From assembly GCF_016793225.1 (NCBI RefSeq), contig NZ_JAEUMN010000117.1, positions 1 through 55,365 of the forward strand: a stretch of DNA of 55,365 nucleotides, read 5' to 3'. Positions 26,456-34,564 of the stretch are shown here, piece after piece. Position 1 is the stretch's first letter. Each line of letters begins with the position of its first letter. This DNA is from Phenylobacterium sp. GTDB taxonomy: Bacteria > Pseudomonadota > Alphaproteobacteria > Caulobacterales > Caulobacteraceae. The position numbers and the translations under genes are program-made. Below the pieces are notes generated by a model. That model searched no databases. It was not told where the DNA came from and saw nothing but the letters and a program-made list of their open reading frames with translations.

Positions 26456-26478
26456 GTCTTGGGTGGAGGATTGTCGCG

Positions 26479-27381
26479 ATGGAGGTTCTGAGGACGCCGG
26501 AGGCGCGTTTCGCGGGGCTGAAGGACTGGCCGTACGCGCCGCGCTACGCCGAGGTGACCGACGGCGACGGGACCCGGCTGCGCCTGCACTACGTGGACGA
26601 GGGGCCGCGCGACGGGGCGGTGGTGCTGCTGATGCACGGCGAGCCCTCGTGGGCCTACCTCTATCGCCACATCATCGCCGGGCTCGTCGCGCGCGGACAC
26701 CGGGCGGTCGCGCCGGATCTCATCGGTTTCGGCCGGTCCGACAAGCCGGCCCGCCGCACGGACTACACCTACGAACGCCACGTGGACTGGATGAGCCAGT
26801 GGCTGACCGGCCTGGGCCTGCAGGACGTCACGCTCTTCTGCCAGGACTGGGGCGGGCTGATCGGCCTGCGCCTGGTCGCCGCGTACCCCGAACGCTTCGC
26901 AGGCGTGGTGGTGGCCAATACCGGCCTGCCCGTCGGCGGCGGGATGACCGACGGCTTCAAGGCTTGGCTCGAGTTCAGCCAGAACGTCCCGCAGATGCCC
27001 ATCGGGATGCTGCTGAACGGCGGCTCGGCGCGCGACCTGAGCCCCGAAGAGGTCGCCGCCTACGACGCGCCGTTCCCGGACGAAAGCTACAAGGAGGGCG
27101 CGCGGCAGTTCCCGACGCTGGTGCCGGTGACGCCGCAGCACGCCTCGGTGGCCGAGAACCAGGCCGCCTGGAAGGTGCTCGAGCGGTTCGAGAAGCCGCT
27201 GGTCACCGCCTTCAGCGACGGTGACGCGGTCACGCGGGGCGGCGAGGCGCCGTTCCAGGCCCGGGTTCCCGGGGCCAAGGGCCAGCCGCACGTCACGCTC
27301 AAGGGCGGGCACTTCCTGCAGGAAGACAGCGGTCCCGAGATCGTCGACCTGCTCGACGCGATGATCCGCCGCCGCGGGTGA
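26479..27381 (+). CDS. Haloalkane dehalogenase-like alpha/beta hydrolase
   Basis: 300 residues. Oxyanion motif '[14 protein letters not shown]' (HGEPSW), nucleophile Asp123 in '[12 protein letters not shown]', acid Asp in '[11 protein letters not shown]' and catalytic His in '[11 protein letters not shown]'. An Asp nucleophile with Q/W partners marks haloalkane dehalogenases (HLD-I, DhlA/DhmA type) that hydrolyse carbon-halogen bonds; epoxide hydrolase is less likely. First gene of an operon with a DUF1330 protein. Ribosome binding site GGTGGAGG upstream of the ATG. Confidence 0.92.
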   Translation: MEVLRTPEARFAGLKDWPYAPRYAEVTDGDGTRLRLHYVDEGPRDGAVVLLMHGEPSWAYLYRHIIAGLVARGHRAVAPDLIGFGRSDKPARRTDYTYERHVDWMSQWLTGLGLQDVTLFCQDWGGLIGLRLVAAYPERFAGVVVANTGLPVGGGMTDGFKAWLEFSQNVPQMPIGMLLNGGSARDLSPEEVAAYDAPFPDESYKEGARQFPTLVPVTPQHASVAENQAAWKVLERFEKPLVTAFSDGDAVTRGGEAPFQARVPGAKGQPHVTLKGGHFLQEDSGPEIVDLLDAMIRRRG

Positions 27382-27395
27382 GGGAGAAAGCAGCC

Positions 27396-27815
27396 ATGCA
27401 AGTGATCAACCAGGTGATGCCGCGCCCCGAGCAGGCGATGGCCTTCTTCGGCGGCGAGGAGGATGGGCCCTTCGTCATGGTCAACCTCCTGAAGTTCAAG
27501 CCGAAGGCCGAATACCCGGACGGGTCCGACGCGGACCTGAGCGGCGCCGAAGCCTACGCCCGCTACGGTGAGGCGGTGCGGGTGCTCGTCGAGAAGCTGG
27601 GCGGCCGGGTGCGCTACTCGGGCCAGGTGACGGGCCTGATGCTGGGCGAGGTCGAGGAGCTGTGGGACATGGTGGCGCTCGCGGAGTACCCGTCGCTGGC
27701 GGCCTTCCGCAGCATGGCGATGTCGCCCGAGATGGCGGCCATCGAGCACCATCGGAAGGCGGGTCTCGCAGGGCAGCTGAACATCCGGACCAAGCCGGGC
27801 GAGGGGTTCCTGTAA
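27396..27815 (+). CDS. DUF1330 family protein
   Basis: 139 residues from ATG 27396 (RBS GGGAGAAA). 'GPFVMVNLLKFKPKAEYPDG' and 'LWDMVALAEYPSLAAFRSMA' give the ferredoxin-like dimeric alpha-beta-barrel pattern of DUF1330/NIPSNAP-like proteins. Second gene of the dehalogenase operon, 14 bp after it. Function unknown; members are often found beside catabolic enzymes. Confidence 0.88.
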   Translation: MQVINQVMPRPEQAMAFFGGEEDGPFVMVNLLKFKPKAEYPDGSDADLSGAEAYARYGEAVRVLVEKLGGRVRYSGQVTGLMLGEVEELWDMVALAEYPSLAAFRSMAMSPEMAAIEHHRKAGLAGQLNIRTKPGEGFL

Positions 27816-27875
27816 GTCGTCCCCGCCAGGACGCGGGCGACGTGAGGCCGGCCGGATCGGCCCTCCTGCGCGACC

Positions 27876-28316
27876 CTAGGTCGCCGGTCCCTCCCGGCTC
27901 CGCAGCGAGAGCACGAGGAACACGGCCGCCAGGGCGGCGGTGACGGGACTGGCGTAGTGCTCGGGCGGATGATGCCCGCCGGCGGGCGAAAGCACCCAGG
28001 CGTGAAGGCTCATCAGGGCGCGCTCGACGATGACCAGCGCCAGGAACAGCGGCGTCAGGCTGCGGTAGCGCACGACCACGGCCAGCATTGCGAGGCCGAG
28101 GGCCAGCTGGGTGGAGCCCTCCCAGCGGAAGACGCTGACGATCAGGTCGCGCCGGTCGCCCATGTCGAGGCCCGCGATCTCGCTGGCGCCGCCGTCCGGC
28201 AGGAAGCTGTGGATCAGCCCGGGGATGATCGTGCCCGCGGTCGCCAGGCCCAGGAACCAGACCGAGGCGCGGGCGCCGCGGTACTGGTCGTTGGTGGAGG
28301 GGGGCAGGAAGCTCAC
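27876..28316 (-). CDS. Four-helix membrane protein of unknown function
   Basis: 146 residues from a GTG at 28316 (VSFLPPSTNDQYRGARASVW), the first start after the sulfatase stop. About four hydrophobic segments (residues 20-40, 65-85, 90-110, 120-140), with 'GLIHSFLPDGG' and 'HAWVLSPAGGHHPPEHY'. Fifty bp downstream of the sulfatase gene, so probably cotranscribed. No family firmly recognised. The convergent end (27816-27875) contains a GTCG-type hairpin. Confidence 0.72.
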   Translation of the reverse strand: MSFLPPSTNDQYRGARASVWFLGLATAGTIIPGLIHSFLPDGGASEIAGLDMGDRRDLIVSVFRWEGSTQLALGLAMLAVVVRYRSLTPLFLALVIVERALMSLHAWVLSPAGGHHPPEHYASPVTAALAAVFLVLSLRSREGPAT

Positions 28317-28365
28317 GCGAGGAGCCTGCCCGCGCCGAGGGCGCTGTCCGCCGCTGTCTGCGAGG

Positions 28366-30045
28366 CTAGTTGTCCCATAGGACGTACTCCTGCCCGGCAC
28401 GCTGCTTCACGCCGCCTGGCTGATCGATGAAGATCGGGCCTTGGAGCAGGGAGGGCCAGGCGGGCCGTACGGTCTCGGCGTCCTGCGCCTTCAGCAGCGC
28501 CAGCATGCGCCGCGTCCGCTCCGGTTCGGCCCGGGACAGGTCGCGCTGCTCGGTCGGGTCGCTGGCCAGGTTGTGAAGCCAGACCTTGCCCTGGGCCTCG
28601 CTGGACTGGAGCTTCCAGTCGCCCTCGATGACGGCCTTGTACTGGCCCGACCGCCAGAACATCGCCTCGTGCGGCCGGCCCTGGGCGCGGCCCTGAACGA
28701 AGGGCGTCAGGTCCACCCCGTCGATCTTGCGGTCGGTGGGGGTGGCCGCGGCGGCCGCCGCGGCGGCGGTCGCGAAGATGTCCACGTGACCGACCGGGTG
28801 CGGGTAGCGGGAACCGGCCGGGATCGCCGCCGGCCAGCGCATGAAGAACGGCGTGTGGATCCCGCCCTCGAAGAAGGTCGATTTCCAGCCGCGGTATGGC
28901 CTGTTGATGTCGGGCAGGCCGACGTAGCCGGCGCCGCCGTTGTCGCTGGTGAAGATGATCAGCGTGTTCCGGTCGAGCCCCTCGTCCTTCAGCGCCTTCA
29001 GGATCCGGCCGACGTTCCAGTCGAGGTTGCGCGCCATGGCGCCATAGACCCGCAGCCGGTGGTCCTTGATGTGGGGCAGGGCGTCGTAGTCCGCCTTCTT
29101 GGCCTGCAGCGGCGTGTGGATGGCGTTCGGCGCGAAGTAGAGGAAGAACGGCCGGTTGCGGTTGGCGCGGATCGCCTTCACGGCCTCCTCGGCCAGGTAG
29201 TCGGTCATGTAGCCGCGCGGCTCGAACATCGGCGAGCCGTTGAACTGCACCTGGTAAGGCAGGTTGGGCCACAGGAAGCGGTCGATCGCGTCCCAGGGCT
29301 GCTTCGAGTTGACCACGTCCTTGTGCTTTTCAGGCAGGTACATCGAGGCGCCGGAGATGAAGCCCAGGCTCTCGTCGAACCCCTGATCCTCGGGGCGCGA
29401 CCCCGCCTTTCCGCCCAGGTGCCACTTGCCGAAGTGCAGGGTGTGGTAGCCGCGCGCCTTGAGCACCTCGGCGATGGTGACCTCCGAGGCCGGGACGCTC
29501 AGCGTGTTGACCGCCTGGGGCGAGCTTTCGGTCGAGCCGGGCGGCATGTCCTTCAGCCGCTCCTTGAAAAACTTCGGCCTGACGATCGCGCCGGGTTCGG
29601 CCTCGGTGCCGACCATCCGCTCGAAGGCGACGGGGGCCGGCGTGAACTCGAAGCCGAAGCGGGTGGCGTACCGGCCGGTCATGATCGCGGCGCGGGAGGG
29701 CGCGCAGGTGGCGTTGCCCGCATAGCCGTTGGCGAAGCTCACGCCCTCACGGCCGATCGAGTCGATGTTCGGCGTCGGCACGGCGCCGTTCGCCACGCCG
29801 CCGCCGTTGAAGGTGATGTCGTTGAAGCCCAGGTCGTCGACCAGGATGAACACGACGTTCGGGGGACGCTGACCCTGCGGCGGGGTCTCGGGCCCCTGGG
29901 CCCACACGACCGGCCGGTTCGGCTCGACGTGCGGCAGGCGCGCCCGCGCGATCATCGACAGGATCGTGGTGCGGTTCAGGTAGGCCGCGCCCAGCGCGAC
30001 GCCCAGCGCGAGCACGCCGGCGGCCAGCCATGTCCACAGCTTCAT
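28366..30045 (-). CDS. Arylsulfatase-type sulfatase, membrane anchored
   Basis: 559 residues. An N-terminal hydrophobic helix (residues 5-22) anchors or exports it. 'PPNVVFILVDDLGFNDI' holds the metal-binding Asp pair, and 'CAPSRAAIMTGRY' carries Cys114 in the CxPSR motif that is converted to formylglycine by an anaerobic or FGE-type maturase (none seen here). 'FEGGIHTPFFMRWP' and 'HVDIFATAA' are typical. It hydrolyses sulfate esters in the periplasm; substrate unknown. Its promoter region has a copy of the TetR operator. Confidence 0.93.
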   Translation of the reverse strand: MKLWTWLAAGVLALGVALGAAYLNRTTILSMIARARLPHVEPNRPVVWAQGPETPPQGQRPPNVVFILVDDLGFNDITFNGGGVANGAVPTPNIDSIGREGVSFANGYAGNATCAPSRAAIMTGRYATRFGFEFTPAPVAFERMVGTEAEPGAIVRPKFFKERLKDMPPGSTESSPQAVNTLSVPASEVTIAEVLKARGYHTLHFGKWHLGGKAGSRPEDQGFDESLGFISGASMYLPEKHKDVVNSKQPWDAIDRFLWPNLPYQVQFNGSPMFEPRGYMTDYLAEEAVKAIRANRNRPFFLYFAPNAIHTPLQAKKADYDALPHIKDHRLRVYGAMARNLDWNVGRILKALKDEGLDRNTLIIFTSDNGGAGYVGLPDINRPYRGWKSTFFEGGIHTPFFMRWPAAIPAGSRYPHPVGHVDIFATAAAAAAAATPTDRKIDGVDLTPFVQGRAQGRPHEAMFWRSGQYKAVIEGDWKLQSSEAQGKVWLHNLASDPTEQRDLSRAEPERTRRMLALLKAQDAETVRPAWPSLLQGPIFIDQPGGVKQRAGQEYVLWDN

Positions 30046-30095
30046 GGCGGATCCTCCCCCTCGACGCCGTCACCGGGCGCCTGGGAAGGACCTTA

Positions 30096-30120
30096 TATAG
30101 TGACACTCATCGTGTCGATA
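30096..30120 (-). promoter_or_regulatory. Second copy of the dehalogenase-TetR operator
   Basis: TATAGTGACACTCATCGTGTC (30096-30116 in + orientation) matches 17 of 21 positions of 26429-26449. Within it GTGACAC/GTGTC is an imperfect inverted repeat. TATATA on the minus strand (overlapping 30094-30099) can serve as the sulfatase -10, about 50 bp before its ATG. Confidence 0.6.
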
Positions 30121-30132
30121 GTTTCGCGCGGC

Positions 30133-30330
30133 TCAGGAGGGGTGCGTGCGCCGCCGGAATTCTTCCTCTTCGGCGGCGTACCGATCCGGGTGCGAGTACT
30201 CCTCCCGCGTGGCCGCCTCGGTGATGGGGTCGTTGGCGCGGTTCCGTCGGCGGTTCTGCATCACCGCCCAGACGATCACGGCCAGGAGCGCCAGCGCGCC
30301 GAGGCCGTACCAGAGTTCATGTGTGTACAT
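30133..30330 (-). CDS. Small single-pass membrane protein, 65 aa
   Basis: MYTHELWYGLGALALLAVIV helix at the N-terminus, then a charged cytoplasmic tail (RRRNRANDPITEAATREEYS, EEEEFRRR). GAGGAGA ribosome binding site 6 nt before the ATG. No family recognised; it resembles cbb3-oxidase-accessory or CcmD-like small proteins only in layout. Upstream of it lies the end of the sensor kinase gene; downstream is the sulfatase promoter. Confidence 0.78.
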   Translation of the reverse strand: MYTHELWYGLGALALLAVIVWAVMQNRRRNRANDPITEAATREEYSHPDRYAAEEEEFRRRTHPS

Positions 30331-30376
30331 GGCAGTCTCCTCGACCAGAGAAGCGCCGGGGAGAACGAGCGGTTCC

Positions 30377-31834
30377 TCAGGCGAGGGGGAGCGTGACCCG
30401 AGCGGTCAGGCCCTGCGCCTGCGGCAGCAGTTCGACGTCGCCGCCATGCGCCCGAGCCGTAGCGCGCGCGATCGGCAGACCCAGCCCGATGCCCCCGGAA
30501 TCCAGGTTCCGCGAGGCGTCGGCGCGGTAGAAGGGCTGGAACACGCGCTCGAGGTCGGCGGGCGAGAGGCCGGGGCCCTCGTCCTCGATGTCGACCACGG
30601 CCTGGCCGCCCTCGCAGCGCAGCCGGATGCGGGCCTGGCCGGCGTACTTCAGCGCATTCTCGACGAGGTTCACGAACATCCGCTGCAGGGCCACGGCGTC
30701 GCCCTCGACCATGGCCGGGCAGGACTGGAGGATCTCCACGTCGCCCCCCACCAGGGCCGCGTCGTCGACGACGCACTCGACCAGGGACAACAGGTCCAGC
30801 TTCTCGCGGCGCCGCGGCGTGGACTCGTCCCGGATGAACGCGAGCACGCCGGCGATCATCTGCTCCATCTGCCCGACGTCGGACAGCACCGAGTCCCTGA
30901 GGCGCTCGTCTGCGCCCTCCAGCTTGAACCGGATCCGCGCCAGCGGCGTGCGCAGGTCGTGGCTGATCGCGCCGACCATGGCGGTGCGGTCTTCGATGTA
31001 GCGCCTGAGGCGACCCTGCATGTCGTTGAAGGCGGCCGCCGCCGCGCCGATCTCAGCCGGACCCGTGAGGACGACCGGCGGGGCGTTGGGGTCGCGTCCC
31101 AGCCGCTCGGCGGCCTCCGCGAAGCGCTTCAAGGGCGCGGTGATGCGGCGGGCGAAGAGGAACGCCGCGGGCGCCACGACGCCGAACGCCGCCGCCACGA
31201 GGAGCAGCATCCGCCGCTGCCAGTCCGTGGGGAACGGCTCGGGGGCGGACCGCACGACCGTCCACATCCCGTCGGAGCGGCGCACGGCGGCGCTGAAGTC
31301 GCCGATCACCGGCGCTTCGCGCATCAGCAGCAGGTGCAGGCCGGGCGGTGGGCGGCCGGGGTGGCCCTCGTCCATGCGCATCTCGAAGCGCCGGGTCTCG
31401 ACCATGGCGTCGGGGCCGGGCGGCCCCGGAGGGGACCGCTTCTGATGCTCGACCACGATGCGCCCAACGACGGGCTCGCGCAGCATCCGCTCGAGCCGGC
31501 CGGGACGGCGCTGGACGAGGCGGACGTCGGCGCCGGGCCTGCCCAGGGCGGCGGCCAGCGCCGCCACGGGGGGCGGGCGGCCGTGGCGGGAGGCCTCGAA
31601 CGCCTCGGGCAAGGCGGCGCTCACGCTGCGCAACATGGGCCGGCCGTCGCGGCTGGCCAGCGAACCCCCCTCGAGCGCCTGGGCGATTTCGCTGACGCGG
31701 TAGATCGGCGGCCTGGGCGGCGGAAAGAGCGCCACGATGGCGAACAGCAGCAGGTGCATGGCGGCCATGCAGGCCAGCACCAGGAGGATGAGCTGCACCG
31801 CGATGCTGGCGCGGGGCTGCGTCGGCAGCCTCAT
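30377..31834 (-). CDS. Sensor histidine kinase
   Basis: 485 residues. TM1 (about 12-37), periplasmic sensor 38-208, TM2 (about 209-228), HAMP, then HisKA with His292 in 'AISHDLRTPLARI', N box 'NLVENALKYAG', G boxes 'DEGPGLSP' and 'GGIGLGLPIA'. Partner of the response regulator whose stop overlaps its ATG (ATGA). With the CpxP/Spy-like gene upstream this resembles a CpxA/envelope or metal stress sensor. Specific signal unknown. Confidence 0.92.
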   Translation of the reverse strand: MRLPTQPRASIAVQLILLVLACMAAMHLLLFAIVALFPPPRPPIYRVSEIAQALEGGSLASRDGRPMLRSVSAALPEAFEASRHGRPPPVAALAAALGRPGADVRLVQRRPGRLERMLREPVVGRIVVEHQKRSPPGPPGPDAMVETRRFEMRMDEGHPGRPPPGLHLLLMREAPVIGDFSAAVRRSDGMWTVVRSAPEPFPTDWQRRMLLLVAAAFGVVAPAAFLFARRITAPLKRFAEAAERLGRDPNAPPVVLTGPAEIGAAAAAFNDMQGRLRRYIEDRTAMVGAISHDLRTPLARIRFKLEGADERLRDSVLSDVGQMEQMIAGVLAFIRDESTPRRREKLDLLSLVECVVDDAALVGGDVEILQSCPAMVEGDAVALQRMFVNLVENALKYAGQARIRLRCEGGQAVVDIEDEGPGLSPADLERVFQPFYRADASRNLDSGGIGLGLPIARATARAHGGDVELLPQAQGLTARVTLPLA

Positions 31835-32562
31835 GGCCGGGTCACGGCCACGTCGAACATGTAGCCCGCGCCGCGTACGGTCTTGATGATCTCGCCATCC
31901 GAGCAGGCGTGCAGCTTGCGGCGCAGGCGGCTGATCTGGACGTCGACCGCGCGGTCGAAGACGTCGGAATCGTCTCCGCGGGCGATGTCGAGCAGCTGAT
32001 CCCGCGAGAGGATGCGCTGCGGGTGGTCGAGGAAGGCCGACAGCAGCTGGAACTCCCCCGAAGTGAGCAGGATGGTCGCCCCGTTGGGCGCGCGGAGCTG
32101 GCGCCGCAGGGCGTCGACGACGAAGCCCTGGAACTGGAAGGCGCGGCCCTTGCGCGGCGCGCCGCCGCGGACCTCCTCCAGCCGGCGGAACACGGCGCGC
32201 ACCCGGGCGAGCAGCTCGCGGGGGCTGCAGGGCTTGGCCAGGTAGTCGTCGGCGCCGAGCTCCAGGCCGAGGATGCGGTCGATCTCCTCGCCCATGGCGC
32301 TGACCATGATGATCGCCGGACCACCCTCCGCCGAGAGGCGGCGGCAGATGGACAGTCCGTCCTCGCCCGGCAGCATGAGGTCCAGCACGACGAGGTCGAT
32401 GGGAGCCTGCGCGAGCACGGCGTCCATCTGGCCCGCGTCGGCCGCCGCATGCACCTGGAAGCCGTGGTCGGCCAGATAGGACGTGACCTGCTCGCGCAGC
32501 TGGGAATCGTCCTCCACCACCAGGATATGGCGGCCGGACAGGACGGATGGCGCGGGCGGCAT
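31831..32562 (-). CDS. OmpR-family response regulator
   Basis: 243 residues from the ATG at 32562 (RBS AGAGGA); an ATG 12 codons upstream is possible. Receiver: 'HILVVEDDSQLREQV', phosphoacceptor Asp61 in 'DLVVLDLMLPGEDGL', Lys in 'YLAKPCSP'. C-terminal winged helix: 'LLTSGEFQLLSAFLDHPQRI' and 'DVQISRLRRKL'. Middle gene of Spy-like / regulator / kinase operon. Confidence 0.93.
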   Translation of the reverse strand: MPPAPSVLSGRHILVVEDDSQLREQVTSYLADHGFQVHAAADAGQMDAVLAQAPIDLVVLDLMLPGEDGLSICRRLSAEGGPAIIMVSAMGEEIDRILGLELGADDYLAKPCSPRELLARVRAVFRRLEEVRGGAPRKGRAFQFQGFVVDALRRQLRAPNGATILLTSGEFQLLSAFLDHPQRILSRDQLLDIARGDDSDVFDRAVDVQISRLRRKLHACSDGEIIKTVRGAGYMFDVAVTRP

Positions 32563-32640
32563 GGCGGATCCTCTCGCCGCCGACTGTGGCGCCGTCATCG
32601 CGACTTCGCCACAATCGGGGGCGTGGGCGGCGCGCCGTGG

Positions 32641-33198
32641 TCAGTGACCATGCGGCGCGTCAGGGGCGTCCTTGCGGATGATGACCCGCCGCTCGACCGG
32701 GCCGCCGTGCATCATCATGCCGCGTCCTCCGCCCATCATCGGGCCATGGCCGGGGCCGCCGTGGCCGCGGAGCCGCTGCAGCGCATCGAACGCCTTCTGC
32801 TGATCGGCCGAGAGGGCGGCATAGAACCTGGCGAGCGCCTCCCGGCGGCGGGCGTGGGCGGTCCGCATGGCCTCCTCGCGCCTCGCCATCTCCTCCAGGC
32901 GCTGCGGCGTGGTCATCGGCTTGTCGTCGGGCGTCATCCTGCGTTCCATCCGCTGCGGCCCGTGGCTCGCGAGGAAGGCGCTGAGCGCCGCCTCCTGGTC
33001 CGGCCGCAGGCGCAGGAGGATCTTCAGGTCCTCGGCGTGCTGCTTCATCATCGCCTCGTGCCGCGCTTTCATCTCCTCGGGCGGCGGTCCGCCGTGGCGC
33101 ATCATGCGGACCTCGGGACCGGGACCCGACGGCTGGGCGAAGGCGGCGCCGGCGGCGAGCGCAAGCGGCGCGAGGGCGAAGATCAGACGACGTTGCAT
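32641..33198 (-). CDS. Spy/CpxP-like periplasmic protein (LTxxQ type)
   Basis: 185 residues. Signal peptide MQRRLIFALAPLALAAGAAF with cleavage after AFA. Helical, Met/His/Arg-rich, with two LTxxQ-like motifs: 'LRLRPDQEAALSAF' and 'FYAALSADQQKAFDAL'. The tail is rich in His, Gly and Met (GHGGPGHGPMMGGGRGMMMH), suitable for metal binding. CpxP/Spy proteins act as chaperones and damp the paired kinase; the 78-bp spacing to the response regulator supports one operon. Confidence 0.85.
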   Translation of the reverse strand: MQRRLIFALAPLALAAGAAFAQPSGPGPEVRMMRHGGPPPEEMKARHEAMMKQHAEDLKILLRLRPDQEAALSAFLASHGPQRMERRMTPDDKPMTTPQRLEEMARREEAMRTAHARRREALARFYAALSADQQKAFDALQRLRGHGGPGHGPMMGGGRGMMMHGGPVERRVIIRKDAPDAPHGH

Positions 33199-33365
33199 CG
33201 GGACTCCTGCTGTTGGCTGTCGGGCATTCTGGCGCCGCCGTCGCGAACCCTGATGGCGGGCTGTGCGCCGGCGCTGAAACGTTCGTGCAAATGTCCGCCC
33301 GTGGGCCGCGGAGAATCGTTACGAAACCGTCATCCGCGCGCCCTACCGCCGCCGCAACGGCTTCC

Positions 33366-33527
33366 TAAATAAGTAGGGCCTCCGGGCCCCGGCCGCTCTC
33401 TCCCCCAGGCCCGCGCCGCTGGAGGCCCCGATGACGCCTCGCCCTCCCCCCGCAGGCGTTCGGAACGCGGCTCCCCCGAACCCCCAACCGGGGGGGCCGC
33501 ACGTCCCTTCTCCCGTTTCGGCACGTG
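33366..33527 (+). ncRNA. Candidate structured RNA with serial C-rich-loop hairpins
   Basis: No gene lies between 33199 and 33643. On the + strand a -10-like TAAATA (33366-33371) is followed by: hairpin 1 GGGCCTCC/GGAGGCCC (33376-33383 with 33421-33428) with inner GGGCC/GGCCC and loop containing CTCTCTCCCCC; hairpin 2 ACGCCT/AGGCGT (33434-33439 with 33454-33459), loop CGCCCTCCCCCCGC; hairpin 3, 11 bp with one G-U pair (33467-33477 with 33490-33500), loop GAACCCCCAACC; hairpin 4, 4-5 bp (33501-33526), loop with CCCTTCTCCC. C-rich exposed loops are typical of alphaproteobacterial sRNAs such as GsrN and the cuckoo/CcsR family. It could also be the long 5' leader of the gene at 33644. Confidence 0.5.
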
Positions 33528-33643
33528 GGATCGCCCCGCCACTCGCGGCTTGGGCGAGTCGTGTTGCGCCGTTCGACGAAATCGCGAATGGTCACGCTTG
33601 GGTTGTGCTGTTGTCCTGATGGGCGATTCCGTTAGGACGGAAG

Positions 33644-34486
33644 ATGGGGTTCCAGGTGTTCGAGACTTTCGGGAAGAGCGTGTTCGGCGCGCCGGTCATC
33701 AAGGCGCTGAAGGCGGTGGCGCCTGCGGCCGTCCTGGCGTTCGGCGCCATAGCGGGCACGAGCGCTCAGGCGGATGTCTACGTTTTCCAGAACGGCGTGA
33801 TGGACCACGCGCGGACGCTGTCCATCGCCGGCATCGGCAGCAGCATCAAGGCGACGCCCGTACAGTTCGACGGCTTCATCGAGGGCACGCCCGATCAGCC
33901 GTTCACCAACCTCGTGGCGTTCTGCGTGGACGTCTACCATTCGATCTCGCTCGGGGACTACAACCCCGACCTGACCTACACCGACACCATTCCGCTCACG
34001 CACGACTCCAATCCGTCCGCGCCGAACCCCCTGAGCCCGGCCGAGATCACCCAGATCGGGCGTCTCGTGAACTATGGGACCAGCGTGTTCTACGAAGCGC
34101 CGACGGGCACCAGCACGCAGCGCAACAAGCGCTGGGACACCCTGGCCGCCGTTCAGGGCGCGATCTGGCAGGTGGCCTCCGGCCGAAACGTCACCAGCTC
34201 GAACGTCACGATGAACCAGCTGATCGACCACCTCGCCGGGGCCAACTACACCTCGTACTTCGCGCCCGAGTACGGTCCGGTGCATTCGGGGATCAAGTTC
34301 CTGACGCCGTTCAAGGACGAGCCCTTCGGTCCCGACAAGGTCTATCCGCACAAGCGGCTGAGCCAGGCGTTCGCCATCGCGGACGCGGTGCCGGAGCCTT
34401 CGACCTGGCTCCTGATGATCGGCGGTTTCGCGATCGCCGGCGGGGCGCTGCGCCGGGCCCGCCGCCAAGGCGCCTTCGCCGCCTGA
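33644..34486 (+). CDS. PEP-CTERM protein with thioester-domain-like core
   Basis: 280 residues. Signal region with Ala-rich core ending TSAQA (about 42). Cys94 in 'LVAFCVDVYHSISLG' and Gln171 in 'LAAVQGAIWQVASG' match the two halves of the Cys-Gln thioester (TED/TQXA) domains of Gram-positive adhesins ([FY]C and PhiQxAPhiW), with 'IGRLVNYGTSVFY' between. C-terminal 'VPEPSTWLLMIGGFAIAGG' plus RRARR is a PEP-CTERM sorting signal. Paralogue of the next gene. Preceded by a purine-rich GGACGGAAG. Surface role inferred; thioester formation unproven. Confidence 0.85.
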   Translation: MGFQVFETFGKSVFGAPVIKALKAVAPAAVLAFGAIAGTSAQADVYVFQNGVMDHARTLSIAGIGSSIKATPVQFDGFIEGTPDQPFTNLVAFCVDVYHSISLGDYNPDLTYTDTIPLTHDSNPSAPNPLSPAEITQIGRLVNYGTSVFYEAPTGTSTQRNKRWDTLAAVQGAIWQVASGRNVTSSNVTMNQLIDHLAGANYTSYFAPEYGPVHSGIKFLTPFKDEPFGPDKVYPHKRLSQAFAIADAVPEPSTWLLMIGGFAIAGGALRRARRQGAFAA

Positions 34487-34564
34487 CGGCCCGACGACGG
34501 CTCGAAGGCCGAACGGCACGCAACCTGCTTTCCACAGTGGCGTGACCGCCGCCGGAGAGCCCGC

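Noticed and set aside
33365-33595. 76-aa minus-strand ORF starting MTIRDFVERRN
   Set aside because: The rest is Arg/Gly/Pro shadow sequence and the DNA is better explained by the hairpins on the plus strand.
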